Shown here in pieces: positions 52,563 through 61,330 of a DNA stretch of 64,000 bases. Under the pieces are notes generated by a model. It worked only from the letters and a program-made list of their open reading frames with translations, made no database searches and had not been told where the DNA came from. The first letter of the stretch is position 1. Every line of letters starts with the position of its first letter. The stretch comes from Pseudomonas gingeri (GTDB lineage Bacteria > Pseudomonadota > Gammaproteobacteria > Pseudomonadales > Pseudomonadaceae), in the NCBI RefSeq assembly GCF_013386165.1, contig NZ_JACAOS010000021.1:464833-528832 (forward strand). Direction: 5' to 3'. The position numbers and the translations under genes are program-made.

Positions 52563-52973
52563 TCAAACGGTCTTGTTGAATAGCGGATGCAGCGTGCTGC
52601 GTTTGCCGTCGTAAACCTGACTATGGCTTTCGTCGATCTGCAGAGTGATGCCTACCGGGCGCTGCTCCAGAACGGCGTCCAGGTGGGCGCGCAGCGTCGC
52701 CAGCAAGCTGTCGCCCACCGCCTTGTGCACCGCAGCACTGCGGCCGCTGCCCATGCGCAGGTTGGCGTAGAGAAAACCGTAGTTGCCCTGACCATCGGCC
52801 ACCGCGCTGTGGGTCGCGGGGAACGCCAGAACGCGTGTGCCACCGGTGGGGAACACCGCTTTGCCTGCCTCGTCACGTTGTTCGAGCATGGTGTCGGCCA
52901 AGGCGCGGCACAGGCCCGAGAGATCGGCTTGCTGTTCCAGATCGGGGGTGTAAAGCAGTACCAAATGAGGCAT
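52563..52973 (-). CDS. hpaF: 5-Carboxymethyl-2-hydroxymuconate delta-isomerase
   Basis: 136 residues when started at ATG 52973. The tautomerase superfamily needs an N-terminal Pro exposed after Met removal; starting here gives M-P-H-L-V-L-L-Y, whereas the longer frame (to 53039) would bury it. The rest has the CHMI pattern, including R-M-G-S-G-R-S. It isomerises the product of HpaE so that HpaG can decarboxylate it. Confidence 0.9.
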   Translation of the reverse strand: MPHLVLLYTPDLEQQADLSGLCRALADTMLEQRDEAGKAVFPTGGTRVLAFPATHSAVADGQGNYGFLYANLRMGSGRSAAVHKAVGDSLLATLRAHLDAVLEQRPVGITLQIDESHSQVYDGKRSTLHPLFNKTV

Positions 52974-53066
52974 GTCAGTCATTCCATGTGGTGTGCCTTC
53001 ACCGCCTGAGGCGAGTGCTGCCGCATGGGCAGTATTCACCCCAGACAGGGAGTGCAGGCGCTTGAA

Positions 53067-53990
53067 TCAAAGCCGGGAAGTGGATGCAACCGCCGCTGGA
53101 TTGGCGGCCTGTGAACTCGGAATGTTTGCGCCGCTTTGTGGTGTAACCGGAAACACGGCGTTGATCTGGCCGGTGCCCGATGAGCCGAAATAAGGCGTCA
53201 ACACCTCAGCTTTGCCGTCGTAGTCACTCCAGCCCAGCGCGCCAAGCAACATGGCGGTGTCATGCATAAAACCTTCGCCGTGACCCTTGGAGGCGTATTC
53301 GGGAAGCATGCCGCAGAACTCGGCCCACTCGGCGTTCTCCCACATGTTCACCACGCGGTGGTCCAGGGTTTCCAGGAACGGGCTCCACACCTTGGTGGCG
53401 AAGTCCGGCGCCTGGCCGTTCTGGGCAAAACGGTGCGACAGCGAGCCGCTGGCCAAAAACGCCACGGTGCCGTCGTAGTGATCTTCCACGGCTTTGCGCA
53501 TAGCCCAGCCCAGGCGAGCGCTGTCTGCCAGAAAGTGCGAGGTGCACAGGGCCGAGACCGAGATCACCTTGAACTCCTGATCCTTGTTCATGTAGCGCAT
53601 CGGCACCAGGGTGCCGTACTCAGGCCCCAAGGTGGTCTTGTGATGTGCCATGGTTTCAACGTTGAAACGGTTGCACTCTTCGGCCAACAGCAGCCCCAGC
53701 TCGGTGTTGCCAGGGAACTCATAAGGCATGTTGCTGATGAAGTGCGGCAGCTCGTTGCTGGTGTAAACGCCCTCGAAATGAGGCCCGCACAGCACGTGAT
53801 AGTTGGCGTTGACCAACCAGTGGGTGTCGAACACCACAATGGTGTCTACTCCCAGCTCGCGGCAGCGCCGGGCGATTTCGTAATGCCCGTCGATCGCGGC
53901 TTGACGAAAGCCATGGCGCGGCCCCGGTAGCTCGGAGAGGTACATGGAAGGAACGTGCGTGATCTTGGCGGCTAATGCCAGCTTGCCCAT
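53067..53990 (-). CDS. hpaD: 3,4-Dihydroxyphenylacetate 2,3-dioxygenase (class III extradiol)
   Basis: 307 residues of the LigB-type extradiol family. Metal and acid/base residues are suggested by P-G-P-R-H-G-F-R, D-T-H-W and H-H-K-T-T-L-G, with A-S-G-S-L-S-H-R-F later. It opens the homoprotocatechuate ring to 5-carboxymethyl-2-hydroxymuconic semialdehyde using Fe(II) or Mn(II). AGGAG precedes the start. Confidence 0.93.
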   Translation of the reverse strand: MGKLALAAKITHVPSMYLSELPGPRHGFRQAAIDGHYEIARRCRELGVDTIVVFDTHWLVNANYHVLCGPHFEGVYTSNELPHFISNMPYEFPGNTELGLLLAEECNRFNVETMAHHKTTLGPEYGTLVPMRYMNKDQEFKVISVSALCTSHFLADSARLGWAMRKAVEDHYDGTVAFLASGSLSHRFAQNGQAPDFATKVWSPFLETLDHRVVNMWENAEWAEFCGMLPEYASKGHGEGFMHDTAMLLGALGWSDYDGKAEVLTPYFGSSGTGQINAVFPVTPQSGANIPSSQAANPAAVASTSRL

Positions 53991-54055
53991 GATGAGGCTC
54001 CTTTCTTGTTGTGCGTGGCGTTCGCGCCGCAGAGGTGGCGCGAACGATGATTCGG

Positions 54056-55516
54056 TTACACGCCCCAGCGCGGGATGTGGTGGCTGCCCATGGAAATACA
54101 GACGTTCTTGATCTCGGCGAAGACTTCAAAGCTGTACTGACCGCCTTCGCGACCGGTGCCCGAGCCCTTCACACCGCCGAATGGTTGACGCAGGTCACGC
54201 ACGTTCTGACTGTTGATGAACACCATGCCGGCCTCGATGCCACGGGCCAGGCGATGCGCCTTGCCGATGTCCTGGGTCCAGATGTACGACGCCAGGCCGT
54301 ATTCGGTTTCGTTGGCCAGCTTGAGCGCTTCGGCTTCGTCTTTGAACGGGATCAGGCAGACCACCGGACCAAAGATTTCTTCTTGGGCGATGCGCATGTT
54401 GTTGTTCACGTCAGCGAACACGGTCGGCTGAATGAACTGGCCGCGGCTCAGGTGGGCCGGCAGGTTGGCCGGACGCTCAAGGCCACCGGCGAGGAGAGTG
54501 GCGCCTTCTTCCAGACCGATCTTGATGTAGCCTGTGACCTTGTCGTAGTGGGCCTGTGTGATCATCGAGCCGACTTGGGTTTTCGGGTCTTGCGGGTCGC
54601 CTACGATCAGGCGTTTGGCGCGAGCGGCGAACTCGGCAACGAACTGCGGGTAGACGCTTTCCTGAATGAAAATCCGGCTGCCGGCCGTGCAGCGTTCGCC
54701 GTTCAACGAGAAGATGGTGAACAGGGCGGCATCCAGTGCGCGCTCAAGGTCGGCGTCTTCAAAGATCAGCACCGGTGACTTGCCACCCAGCTCCATCGAG
54801 TATTTTTTCAGGCCCGCGGTCTGCATGATTTTCTTGCCGGTGGCCGTGCCGCCGGTGAACGAAATAGCACGCACGTCAGGGTGACGGACCAGCGCATCGC
54901 CAGCGGTCGCGCCATAGCCCTGAATCACGTTGAGTACGCCGTTGGGAATACCGGCTTCAACTGCCAGACGGCCCAACTCGTTGGCAGTCAATGGCGACAG
55001 TTCCGACATCTTCAGCACAGCGGTGTTACCCAGCGCCAGACACGGTGCTGTTTTCCAGGTCGCAGTCATGAACGGCACGTTCCACGGCGACACCAGGCCA
55101 CAGACACCCACCGGTTGGTACAGGGTGTAGTTGAGCATCTGGTCATCGACCGGGTAGCTGTGGCCGTCCATGCGCGTGCAGACTTCGGCGAAGAAATCGA
55201 AGTTGTGCGAGGCACGCGGGATCAGTACGTTTTTGGTCTGGTGGATCGGCAGGCCGGTGTCCATGGTTTCCAGCTCGGCCAGACGCGGCACGTTCTGCTC
55301 AATCAGCTCACCGAGTTTGCGCATCAACTTGGCGCGCTGTGCGGCCGGGGTGTTGGCCCACTTCGGGAAAGCTTCCTTGGCGGCGGCAACGGCCTGCGCG
55401 ACTTCTGCGGCGCCGCCGCTGGCGACTTCGCCGATAGGCTCGCCGGTGGCCGGGTTGTAGTTGACGAATACGTCTTTGCTTTCGACTTCTCGACCGTTAA
55501 TCCAGTGCTTGATCAT
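54056..55516 (-). CDS. hpaE: 5-Carboxymethyl-2-hydroxymuconate semialdehyde dehydrogenase
   Basis: 486 residues, aldehyde dehydrogenase family. Catalytic Glu in S-M-E-L-G-G-K-S-P-V, nucleophile Cys in L-N-G-E-R-C-T-A-G-S-R, cofactor loops S-P-W-N-V-P-F and F-T-G-G-T-A-T-G-K. It oxidises the HpaD product with NAD+. It lies between hpaD and hpaG2 in operon order and its motifs differ from the gabD copy at 48 kb. Confidence 0.95.
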   Translation of the reverse strand: MIKHWINGREVESKDVFVNYNPATGEPIGEVASGGAAEVAQAVAAAKEAFPKWANTPAAQRAKLMRKLGELIEQNVPRLAELETMDTGLPIHQTKNVLIPRASHNFDFFAEVCTRMDGHSYPVDDQMLNYTLYQPVGVCGLVSPWNVPFMTATWKTAPCLALGNTAVLKMSELSPLTANELGRLAVEAGIPNGVLNVIQGYGATAGDALVRHPDVRAISFTGGTATGKKIMQTAGLKKYSMELGGKSPVLIFEDADLERALDAALFTIFSLNGERCTAGSRIFIQESVYPQFVAEFAARAKRLIVGDPQDPKTQVGSMITQAHYDKVTGYIKIGLEEGATLLAGGLERPANLPAHLSRGQFIQPTVFADVNNNMRIAQEEIFGPVVCLIPFKDEAEALKLANETEYGLASYIWTQDIGKAHRLARGIEAGMVFINSQNVRDLRQPFGGVKGSGTGREGGQYSFEVFAEIKNVCISMGSHHIPRWGV

Positions 55517-55551
55517 GGTGTTTACGCCTCTTGCTCTGCGAGTTTTTGTTC

Positions 55552-56319
55552 TTAAATTTCTTTGTTCTTGAAGAAAGCAGCTTCACTGACGATGCGGTTG
55601 ACCAGACGGCCAACGCCCTCGACCTCGACGATCACTTCGTCACCCGGGACCACGTCGGCCAGGCCTTCTGGGGTGCCAGTGGCGATCATGTCGCCCGGTT
55701 GCAGGGTCATGAAGCTGGACAGGTATTCGATCAGGTAGGGGATGTCGAAAATCATGTCCTTGGTCGAGCCTTCCTGACGCAGCTCGCCGTTGATCCAAGT
55801 GCGCAGGGTCAGGTTGGAGACGTCCGGCACATCGGCCACATCGACGATCCACGGGCCGACTGGCGTGGTGGCGTCACGGTTTTTTACCCGCAGGTTGGGC
55901 CGGTAGTAGTTTTCCAGGTAGTCGCGGATCGCGTAGTCGTTGCACACGGTGTAGCCGGCCAGGTATTCCAGCGCATCTTCGCGTTTGACGTTGCGGGCCG
56001 GCTTGCCGATGACCGCGACCAGTTCGCACTCGTAGTGCATGTAGGCAACGTTGTCGGGGCGCCAGGTGACTTGGTTGTGACCGGTGTAGGTGCCGGCCGA
56101 CTTGACGAACGCCAACGGCTCGGTGGGTGGCGCGAAGGCCAGCTCTTTGGCGTGGTCGGCATAGTTCAGACCCAACGCGAACATGTTGCCGGTGGCCGGT
56201 GGCAGCCACTCGACCTCAGACGCTTGCAACTGCCTGCCATCGGCCAGGCGCAGGCTGTTGTCGTCTTCGACGGTGGCGGCGTGAACCTGACCTTCATAAC
56301 GGATACGTGCGTGTTTCAT
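55552..56319 (-). CDS. hpaG2: HpaG C-terminal-type subunit (isomerase/decarboxylase)
   Basis: 255 residues, FAH fold. M-I-A-T-G-T-P-E-G-L-A-D-V, Y-E-C-E-L-V-A-V-I-G-K-P and A-L-G-L-N-Y-A-D-H are the family's metal-binding elements. In E. coli the two HpaG halves are fused; here they are separate genes 12 bases apart. Together they decarboxylate 5-oxopent-3-ene-1,2,5-tricarboxylate and tautomerise the product. Confidence 0.93.
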   Translation of the reverse strand: MKHARIRYEGQVHAATVEDDNSLRLADGRQLQASEVEWLPPATGNMFALGLNYADHAKELAFAPPTEPLAFVKSAGTYTGHNQVTWRPDNVAYMHYECELVAVIGKPARNVKREDALEYLAGYTVCNDYAIRDYLENYYRPNLRVKNRDATTPVGPWIVDVADVPDVSNLTLRTWINGELRQEGSTKDMIFDIPYLIEYLSSFMTLQPGDMIATGTPEGLADVVPGDEVIVEVEGVGRLVNRIVSEAAFFKNKEI

Positions 56320-56331
56320 GGTGGGCTCCTC

Positions 56332-56991
56332 TTACTCGGCCACGATGTGGTTGACGAGGCGGCCCAGGCCGCTGATTTCAACTTCGACCTTGTCGCCAGG
56401 TTTTACATCGACGCGGCCCTCAGGCGTGCCGGTGATCAATACGTCGCCTTCGTGCAGCGTCATGAACTCGCTGATCTCGCTGATCAACTGCGCAACATTG
56501 CGCACGAAATGCGCGGTGCTGTTCTGCTGACGCAGTTCACCGTTGACCCAAAGCTTCAGCGACAGGTCGTTCGGATTGGCGACTTGGTCACGCGGAACCA
56601 GTTCCGGGCCGATGGCGCAGAAGCCATCGCGGCATTTGGCTTTTACGGCAGGGCGGTAGTAGCTGTCTTCCGGCAGGCTGAACTCGTTGACGATGGTGTA
56701 GCCGGCGACATACGCCAAGGCATCGGCTTCACTGACACGGCTGGCACTTTTGCCAATGACCACGGCCAGTGCCGGGCCAGGTTGCAGGCGCAGATCGCCG
56801 CCAGGGTGAGTCACTGCCTGGTCATGACCGTTACGGGTGTTGGGCGTCTTGATAAACAACACCGGTTTGACAGGTGGCTGCTTGTACGGGGCTTCATGGA
56901 ACTGAGCGAGGTGCTCGTCCACCAGACCCTGATAGTTCAACGCAACGCCGAGCAAGGTTCCGGTCGCAACGTCATGCAATGCATGGCTCAT
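56332..56991 (-). CDS. hpaG1: HpaG N-terminal-type subunit (isomerase/decarboxylase)
   Basis: About 219 residues. G-V-A-L-N-Y-Q-G-L-V-D-E-H, A-L-A-V-V-I-G-K-S-A and I-T-G-T-P-E-G-R-V-D mark the FAH fold. ATG 56991 with AGGAG upstream is preferred over the longer frame to 57018. It is the first gene of the nine-gene operon; its promoter contains two HpaR-type boxes. Confidence 0.93.
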   Translation of the reverse strand: MSHALHDVATGTLLGVALNYQGLVDEHLAQFHEAPYKQPPVKPVLFIKTPNTRNGHDQAVTHPGGDLRLQPGPALAVVIGKSASRVSEADALAYVAGYTIVNEFSLPEDSYYRPAVKAKCRDGFCAIGPELVPRDQVANPNDLSLKLWVNGELRQQNSTAHFVRNVAQLISEISEFMTLHEGDVLITGTPEGRVDVKPGDKVEVEISGLGRLVNHIVAE

Positions 56992-57037
56992 GCATTTCTC
57001 CTGGCAGTGGCGAGGCAAAGGACGCCTCGCAATAATT

Positions 57038-57074
57038 GTTAATGTGTTAACGTTATATTTAATATGTTAACGAT
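57038..57074. promoter_or_regulatory. Tandem HpaR-type boxes in the hpaG1/hpaA divergent promoter
   Basis: Two copies, GTTAATGTGTTAACGTT (57038-57054) and TTTAATATGTTAACGAT (57058-57074), each containing GTTAAC, lie between the minus-strand hpa operon (start 56991) and plus-strand hpaA (start 57175). The 20-base repeat period puts the two on the same DNA face. Confidence 0.7.
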
Positions 57075-57174
57075 CGTCAAGAGCAGAGGACAACCTTTGA
57101 TGGAGAAAAACCGGCGACAGGTGCACCATGGGCGCACTGAGCAAGACCAAAAAAACAAGAAAGAGCAGGTACCG

Positions 57175-58077
57175 ATGACCGAGCGCCATCCCATCCCCAA
57201 CATCAACATTGGTCAGGTCTATGACCAGCGTTATAGCGACAGCGAAGTCCATTACGACAGGCTGGGTAATCTGGCGGGGTTCTTTGGGCGCAACATGCCG
57301 GTCCACAGGCACGACCGTTTCTTTCAGGTGCACTACGTCAAGAGCGGCACGGTGCGGGTTTATCTGGACGACCAGCAGTACGTGGAGGCGGGCCCCATGT
57401 TCTTTCTCACGCCGCCGACAATCCCTCATTCGTTTGTCACGGAAGCTGATGCGGACGGCCATGTGCTCACGGTGCGTCAGCAGGTGGTCTGGCAATTGAT
57501 CGAAAGCGATCCGAGCCTGGCACCGGGCCCGCAGCTGGCTGCGGCGTGTGTATCGCTGGAGCGGCTGGCACCCGAATATCAGGGCGAGGCCCGGCGTTTG
57601 GCGTTTATGTTTGAAGAGCTGCGGGCCGAAATGGACAGCACGGCGCCAGGCTTCGATGCGGCGCAGTTGAGTCTGACGCGGCTGATCATGCTCAGCCTGC
57701 TGCGCCTGTGCGCAAACTCGCTGGAGTCCACGCCGGCGCGGCATGAAGACTTGCAGATTTTCCACCGTTTCAACGAACTGATCGAGGCGCACTACCTCGA
57801 ACATTGGGCCCTTGGGCTTTACGCCAATGCCATGGGTGTGACTGAGGCAAGGCTCAATGACGTGTGCCGACGAATCGCCGATTTGCCGTCCAAGCGCCTT
57901 GTACTTGAGCGGGTCATGCAGGAGGCCAAGCGACTGCTGTTGTTCACCGGCAGCTCGGTCAATGAGATCTGTTACCAGCTCGGTTTCAAGGACCCTGGCT
58001 ACTTTAGCCGTTTCTTTGTCCGCTATGCGCAAGTGACGCCTGGCGAATACCGGCAGCGGCAATCGGGAACGCGTTGA
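57175..58077 (+). CDS. hpaA: AraC-family activator, HpaA
   Basis: 300 residues from ATG 57175 (M-T-E-R-H-P-I-P-N), which gives a length matching E. coli HpaA; the frame is open to 57064. A cupin-like N-terminal domain (M-P-V-H-R-H-D-R-F-F-Q-V-H-Y) binds 4-hydroxyphenylacetate, and the C-terminal double helix-turn-helix has N-E-I-C-Y-Q-L-G-F-K-D-P-G-Y-F-S-R-F. It activates the hydroxylase genes in E. coli. Divergent from the meta-cleavage operon. Confidence 0.92.
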   Translation: MTERHPIPNINIGQVYDQRYSDSEVHYDRLGNLAGFFGRNMPVHRHDRFFQVHYVKSGTVRVYLDDQQYVEAGPMFFLTPPTIPHSFVTEADADGHVLTVRQQVVWQLIESDPSLAPGPQLAAACVSLERLAPEYQGEARRLAFMFEELRAEMDSTAPGFDAAQLSLTRLIMLSLLRLCANSLESTPARHEDLQIFHRFNELIEAHYLEHWALGLYANAMGVTEARLNDVCRRIADLPSKRLVLERVMQEAKRLLLFTGSSVNEICYQLGFKDPGYFSRFFVRYAQVTPGEYRQRQSGTR

Positions 58078-58210
58078 CGTTTGCATGGGCGGCCTGCTTG
58101 CTGTGATCAGGCCTCAATAGTGCAAATTCGGGGTGGGCGACAACATACCTTTTACGAGGGATCGATTGTACTTTTCATGGGCAGGCGTTTCGTTGTCTTG
58201 CGTCATAACA

Positions 58211-58228
58211 CTAATATGTTAACGTTAT
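58211..58228. promoter_or_regulatory. HpaR-type box upstream of the deleted MFS gene
   Basis: CTAATATGTTAACGTTAT, the best copy of the shared motif, 28 bases before the MFS start. Confidence 0.6.
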
Positions 58229-58255
58229 TTTTATTTTCTTGCCCGCACTGTTCTC

Positions 58256-59014
58256 ATGTCGATAAGAAACCGCTCAGAACGCTTGATCGTGTTGCTCGCT
58301 GCTTTGGTTGCCTTTGCGCCACTGTCTATAGACACTTATCTGCCTAGCCTCGGGCAGATCGCACAAAATCTGGGCTCAAGTGCAGCTCAGGTACAGATGA
58401 CCATCAGCGTTTTCCTTCTTGGGCTGTGCCTGGGCATGCTGGTGTATGGACCGCTGTCAGACCGGTTCGGACGACGTCCGGTTTTGTTGGCAGGCATCGC
58501 CCTTTATTTGCTTGCGAGCATCGGTTGCGCGACGGCTTCCAGCATCGACCAATTAATCTTTTGGCGTTTTGTCCAAGCATTGGGCGGGGCTGCGGTATCC
58601 GTTCTGGCCCGGCCTATCGTACGTGACGTGTTCGCCGTCAACGATGCGGCGCGGGTGCTGTCGCTGATGCACCTGGTAACGCTGGTCGCACCGCTCGCGG
58701 GCGGCGCGCCGCTGTCAGCAATCGTGTGTTGTGTGATCGCATTCGTAAGCGTTACGGGCTTGTTGGGTGCAAACAGTGTTGCCAGCCTTCTGGCACTCTT
58801 CCCGCAGCAAGCAGGTGCTGCGGCGGGGCTGGCGGTTCCGGCTCAGTTTGCGTTGGGGGCGGCCTTCAGTACCGTGATCGGATTCTATGTAGACGGCACG
58901 CCAGTGCCGATGTGTGTGGCGATGGCGATCGCGGGGCTCGGCAGTTGCGCGGCCTACCTGATGGTGTGCCTGGCTCGTGGCCGGAAAGCGACGTCGATGG
59001 GTGAAAAAGCCTAG
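58256..59014 (+). pseudogene. Bcr/CflA-type MFS transporter with large internal in-frame deletion
   Basis: 252 residues against about 400 for the family. The N-terminal part is intact: A-P-L-S-I-D-T-Y-L-P-S-L, then L-Y-G-P-L-S-D-R-F-G-R-R-P-like motif A and A-R-P-I-V-R-D-V-F. After L-V-A-P-L-A-G-G (about residue 152) the sequence jumps to L-L-G-A-N-S-V-A-S-L-L-A-L-F-P-Q-Q-A-G-A, which belongs near helix 10. Roughly 145 residues, about helices 5-9, are missing without a frameshift. It is probably non-functional, though an HpaR-type box still precedes it and hpaR2 follows. Confidence 0.75.
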
Positions 59015-59089
59015 GACGGTCAGTCGGCGGCTTGCACGTCACGGCGGCCAACCTTAAGCTGCCGGATCATTCATTGCTGCGCGCATTCC

Positions 59090-59512
59090 ATGGCCGACCC
59101 AAGACCCTCTCTGACCCTGACCCTGCTGCAGGCGCGTGAAGCTGCGATGGCGTTCTTTCGCCCAGGGCTCAACCAGCATGATTTAACCGAACAGCAATGG
59201 CGGGTCGTCCGTATTTTGCGCCAGCAAGGCGAGCTGGAAAGTCATCAACTGGCCAGTCAGGCATGCATCCTCAAACCCAGCATGAGCGGAGTGCTCAAGC
59301 GTCTGGAGCGTGATGGACTGGTGGTCCGTCGTAAATCCACCGAGGACCAGCGCCGCATCTTTCTCAGCCTGACGCTGCAAGGCCATCAATGCTTTCTGTC
59401 GATGAGTGAGGGGATGGAGCGCGGCTATCAAGACATCCAGAGGAAGTTCGGCGAGCAGAACTTGCAGGCGTTGCTCGCATTGCTCGAAGATCTGAAGAAA
59501 ATCAAACCTTAG
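59090..59512 (+). CDS. MarR-family repressor, second HpaR-type paralogue
   Basis: 140 residues, the same length as the HpaR at 46 kb and alike along its whole extent: L-T-L-T-L-L-Q-A-R-E-A-A-M-A-F-F-R-P, L-T-E-Q-Q-W-R-V-V-R-I-L and A-C-I-L-K-P-S-M-S-G-V-L match closely. The DNA-recognition helix is nearly identical, implying overlapping operators. It lies 75 bases after the truncated transporter gene. Confidence 0.88.
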   Translation: MADPRPSLTLTLLQAREAAMAFFRPGLNQHDLTEQQWRVVRILRQQGELESHQLASQACILKPSMSGVLKRLERDGLVVRRKSTEDQRRIFLSLTLQGHQCFLSMSEGMERGYQDIQRKFGEQNLQALLALLEDLKKIKP

Positions 59513-59628
59513 TATTCGAGCCGCACGGGCATTGCTTTGAGACTGCATGTTGATTTCGACGCTGAGCATGTCTTGCTTCGAAGATGGTACTGGCACTCGC
59601 GATTGCACCAAAACGCCGAATCAACGAA

Positions 59629-59676
59629 AAAAAAGCCAACTATTTGGCTGTAAAAAGCCCACGTAATCACGGGCTT
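59629..59676 (-). terminator. Tandem terminators after the OYE gene
   Basis: Read on the minus strand, AAGCCCGTG...ACGTGGGCTT is followed by a T-run, then GCCAA-ATAG-TTGGC is followed by eight T. Two successive intrinsic terminators close the five-gene minus-strand operon. Confidence 0.8.
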
Positions 59677-59700
59677 CTTTACAGAGATACTGCGATTAGG

Positions 59701-60795
59701 TCAGCTGTGTCGAGGGTAGTCGGTGTACCCATCCTCGCCACCAGCATACAGTCGCTGGTTGTTCAGTTCGTTGAGCGGCGTTTGATTTTTGATTCGCTCC
59801 ACCAGGTCAGGGTTGGCCAGGAAGTAGCGGCCGAACGCGATCAGTGGGACTTTATGACTTTTTACCAAAGCTGCGGCCTGACTTACGTCCAAGCCACCAT
59901 TCGCGATCAACGGGCCGTCGAAATTTCCTGAAAGGATCGCCAATATTTTCTCTAGGTCAGGAGCGCCAGACCAGCCATTTACGTCAGCAATATGGATGTA
60001 GCTGACCCCTTTTTCCTGGAGCATTCGACCGACGTAGGCATAGGTGTCAGCGGTGAAGTCGTCCAGCGCGCTGTTATAAGTCGTGAAGGGTGAAATCCGG
60101 ACACCGATCCGCGATACGGGAACTACCTCAGCAACCGCGTCCACGATGTCTTGGAGAAAGCGCGCGCGATTTTCGATCGAGCCACCGTATTCGTCTTCTC
60201 GGCGATTGACATGTGCCGAAAGAAATTGATGGGGAAGATACCCATTGGCTGCATGGATTTCGACGCCGTCGAAGCCTGCATCAATAGCGTTTTTTGCAGC
60301 TGTTCGATATTCGGCAACAGTGCTCCGAACCTCATCCAGCGTCATTGCTCGGGAGGGGGTCGCGCTGATGCGAACGTAGTTGTCGTTTTGCAGAAGCGCC
60401 CAAACGTGAACGGTATCCACGTCATCATTGAAGCCTGAAGGCGACAACGGTGCCGCCCAATTCAGAGTGCCCATAGCGCCAGCGCGACCACCGTGCCAAA
60501 GCTGCGCGAAAATCCTCCCGCCTGCGTCGTGCACAGCTGAGGTGACAGGTCGCCAACCTTCAATCTGATCAGCAGTAAATAGTCCTGGAGCACGTTCGAA
60601 AGGGTTCGACAGGGGGCTTACGTTGGTGGCCTCGGAAATCAATAGGCCTGCTGTTGCTCGTTGTGCGTAGTACTCGGCCATCATCGGAGTGGGAACGCCA
60701 TCCGCCGTGGCACGTGCACGGGTCAGAGGTGCCATGACGAGCCGGTTGGGAAGCTCCAGATCTCCAAGGCGAAAGGAGTCGAGTAGTGTAGTCAT
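59701..60795 (-). CDS. Old Yellow Enzyme-type alkene reductase
   Basis: 364 residues. R-L-G-D-L-E-L-P-N-R-L-V-M-A-P-L-T-R-A-R opening, E-I-H-A-A-N-G-Y-L-P-H-Q-F with the His/Asn pair and Y-G-G-S-I-E-N-R-A-R signature. It is the classic NemA/OYE class, distinct from the YqjM-like enzymes at 46.5 and 61.8 kb. Last gene of the operon with two SnoaL-like genes, so probably acts on an enone intermediate. Confidence 0.92.
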   Translation of the reverse strand: MTTLLDSFRLGDLELPNRLVMAPLTRARATADGVPTPMMAEYYAQRATAGLLISEATNVSPLSNPFERAPGLFTADQIEGWRPVTSAVHDAGGRIFAQLWHGGRAGAMGTLNWAAPLSPSGFNDDVDTVHVWALLQNDNYVRISATPSRAMTLDEVRSTVAEYRTAAKNAIDAGFDGVEIHAANGYLPHQFLSAHVNRREDEYGGSIENRARFLQDIVDAVAEVVPVSRIGVRISPFTTYNSALDDFTADTYAYVGRMLQEKGVSYIHIADVNGWSGAPDLEKILAILSGNFDGPLIANGGLDVSQAAALVKSHKVPLIAFGRYFLANPDLVERIKNQTPLNELNNQRLYAGGEDGYTDYPRHS

Positions 60796-60840
60796 CAGCT
60801 TATATCCAAAGGGTTGAAGCGGTTATGGGTGGCAGCATGA

Positions 60841-61281
60841 TCAGAAATCACCGTCGAGTACGACGTCGAGGCGATCAATCTGCCAGCGGGAGTTTTTGCA
60901 GGAGAGCTGAGCCAGATATTCCCCAGTAGTTACCAGCGCCGGCTGGCCGCCTGGAGGGGTCGCGAAGCAGGAAAGGTAGGCCTTCAACACAGCTTCTTCG
61001 CTGGACAAGCTAAGGAACATGGGAGTGGTGATTTGGTGACGGCGTTGGTCGTTTTGGCTGTCATGTATAGCCTGAAGACCTGCGACTATTTCACTTCGTC
61101 CTTTCCATGGCCCCCACGAGCTAGTGGAGTTAGTAACCACCCCGCCGGTGACACCGTCTTCAGCGAAGGCCGCACCCATCGATTCGAGGTCATTGGAGTC
61201 GTAACCCCAGGCGTATTGGTGGAACACATCAAGGACTGATTGTGCATAGGCCCAATCGAGTTTTTTTGTCGTAGTGGTCAT
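60841..61281 (-). CDS. SnoaL/NTF2-like protein, paralogue 1
   Basis: 146 residues with the cone-shaped alpha+beta barrel pattern of the NTF2 superfamily. The signatures W-G-Y-D-S-N-D and S-S-W-G-P-W-K-G-R-S are shared with the next gene. Members are polyketide cyclases, ketosteroid-isomerase-like enzymes, dehydratases or small dioxygenase subunits. No cofactor site is evident; a hydrophobic cavity with an acidic residue would suit isomerase or dehydratase chemistry. Confidence 0.83.
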   Translation of the reverse strand: MTTTTKKLDWAYAQSVLDVFHQYAWGYDSNDLESMGAAFAEDGVTGGVVTNSTSSWGPWKGRSEIVAGLQAIHDSQNDQRRHQITTPMFLSLSSEEAVLKAYLSCFATPPGGQPALVTTGEYLAQLSCKNSRWQIDRLDVVLDGDF

Positions 61282-61330
61282 ATCGATAATTCCTAACCGT
61301 TTTTATAGGCAGTAGCTAAATGGGTACCGA

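Noticed and set aside
55531..57042. Long plus-strand open frame of about 500 codons opposite hpaG1/hpaG2
   Set aside because: Antisense to two well-supported genes, with no family motifs; it results from the codon bias of the GC-rich minus-strand genes.
57067..58086. Minus-strand open frame of about 340 codons opposite hpaA
   Set aside because: HpaA on the plus strand has clear AraC and cupin motifs; the antisense frame has none.
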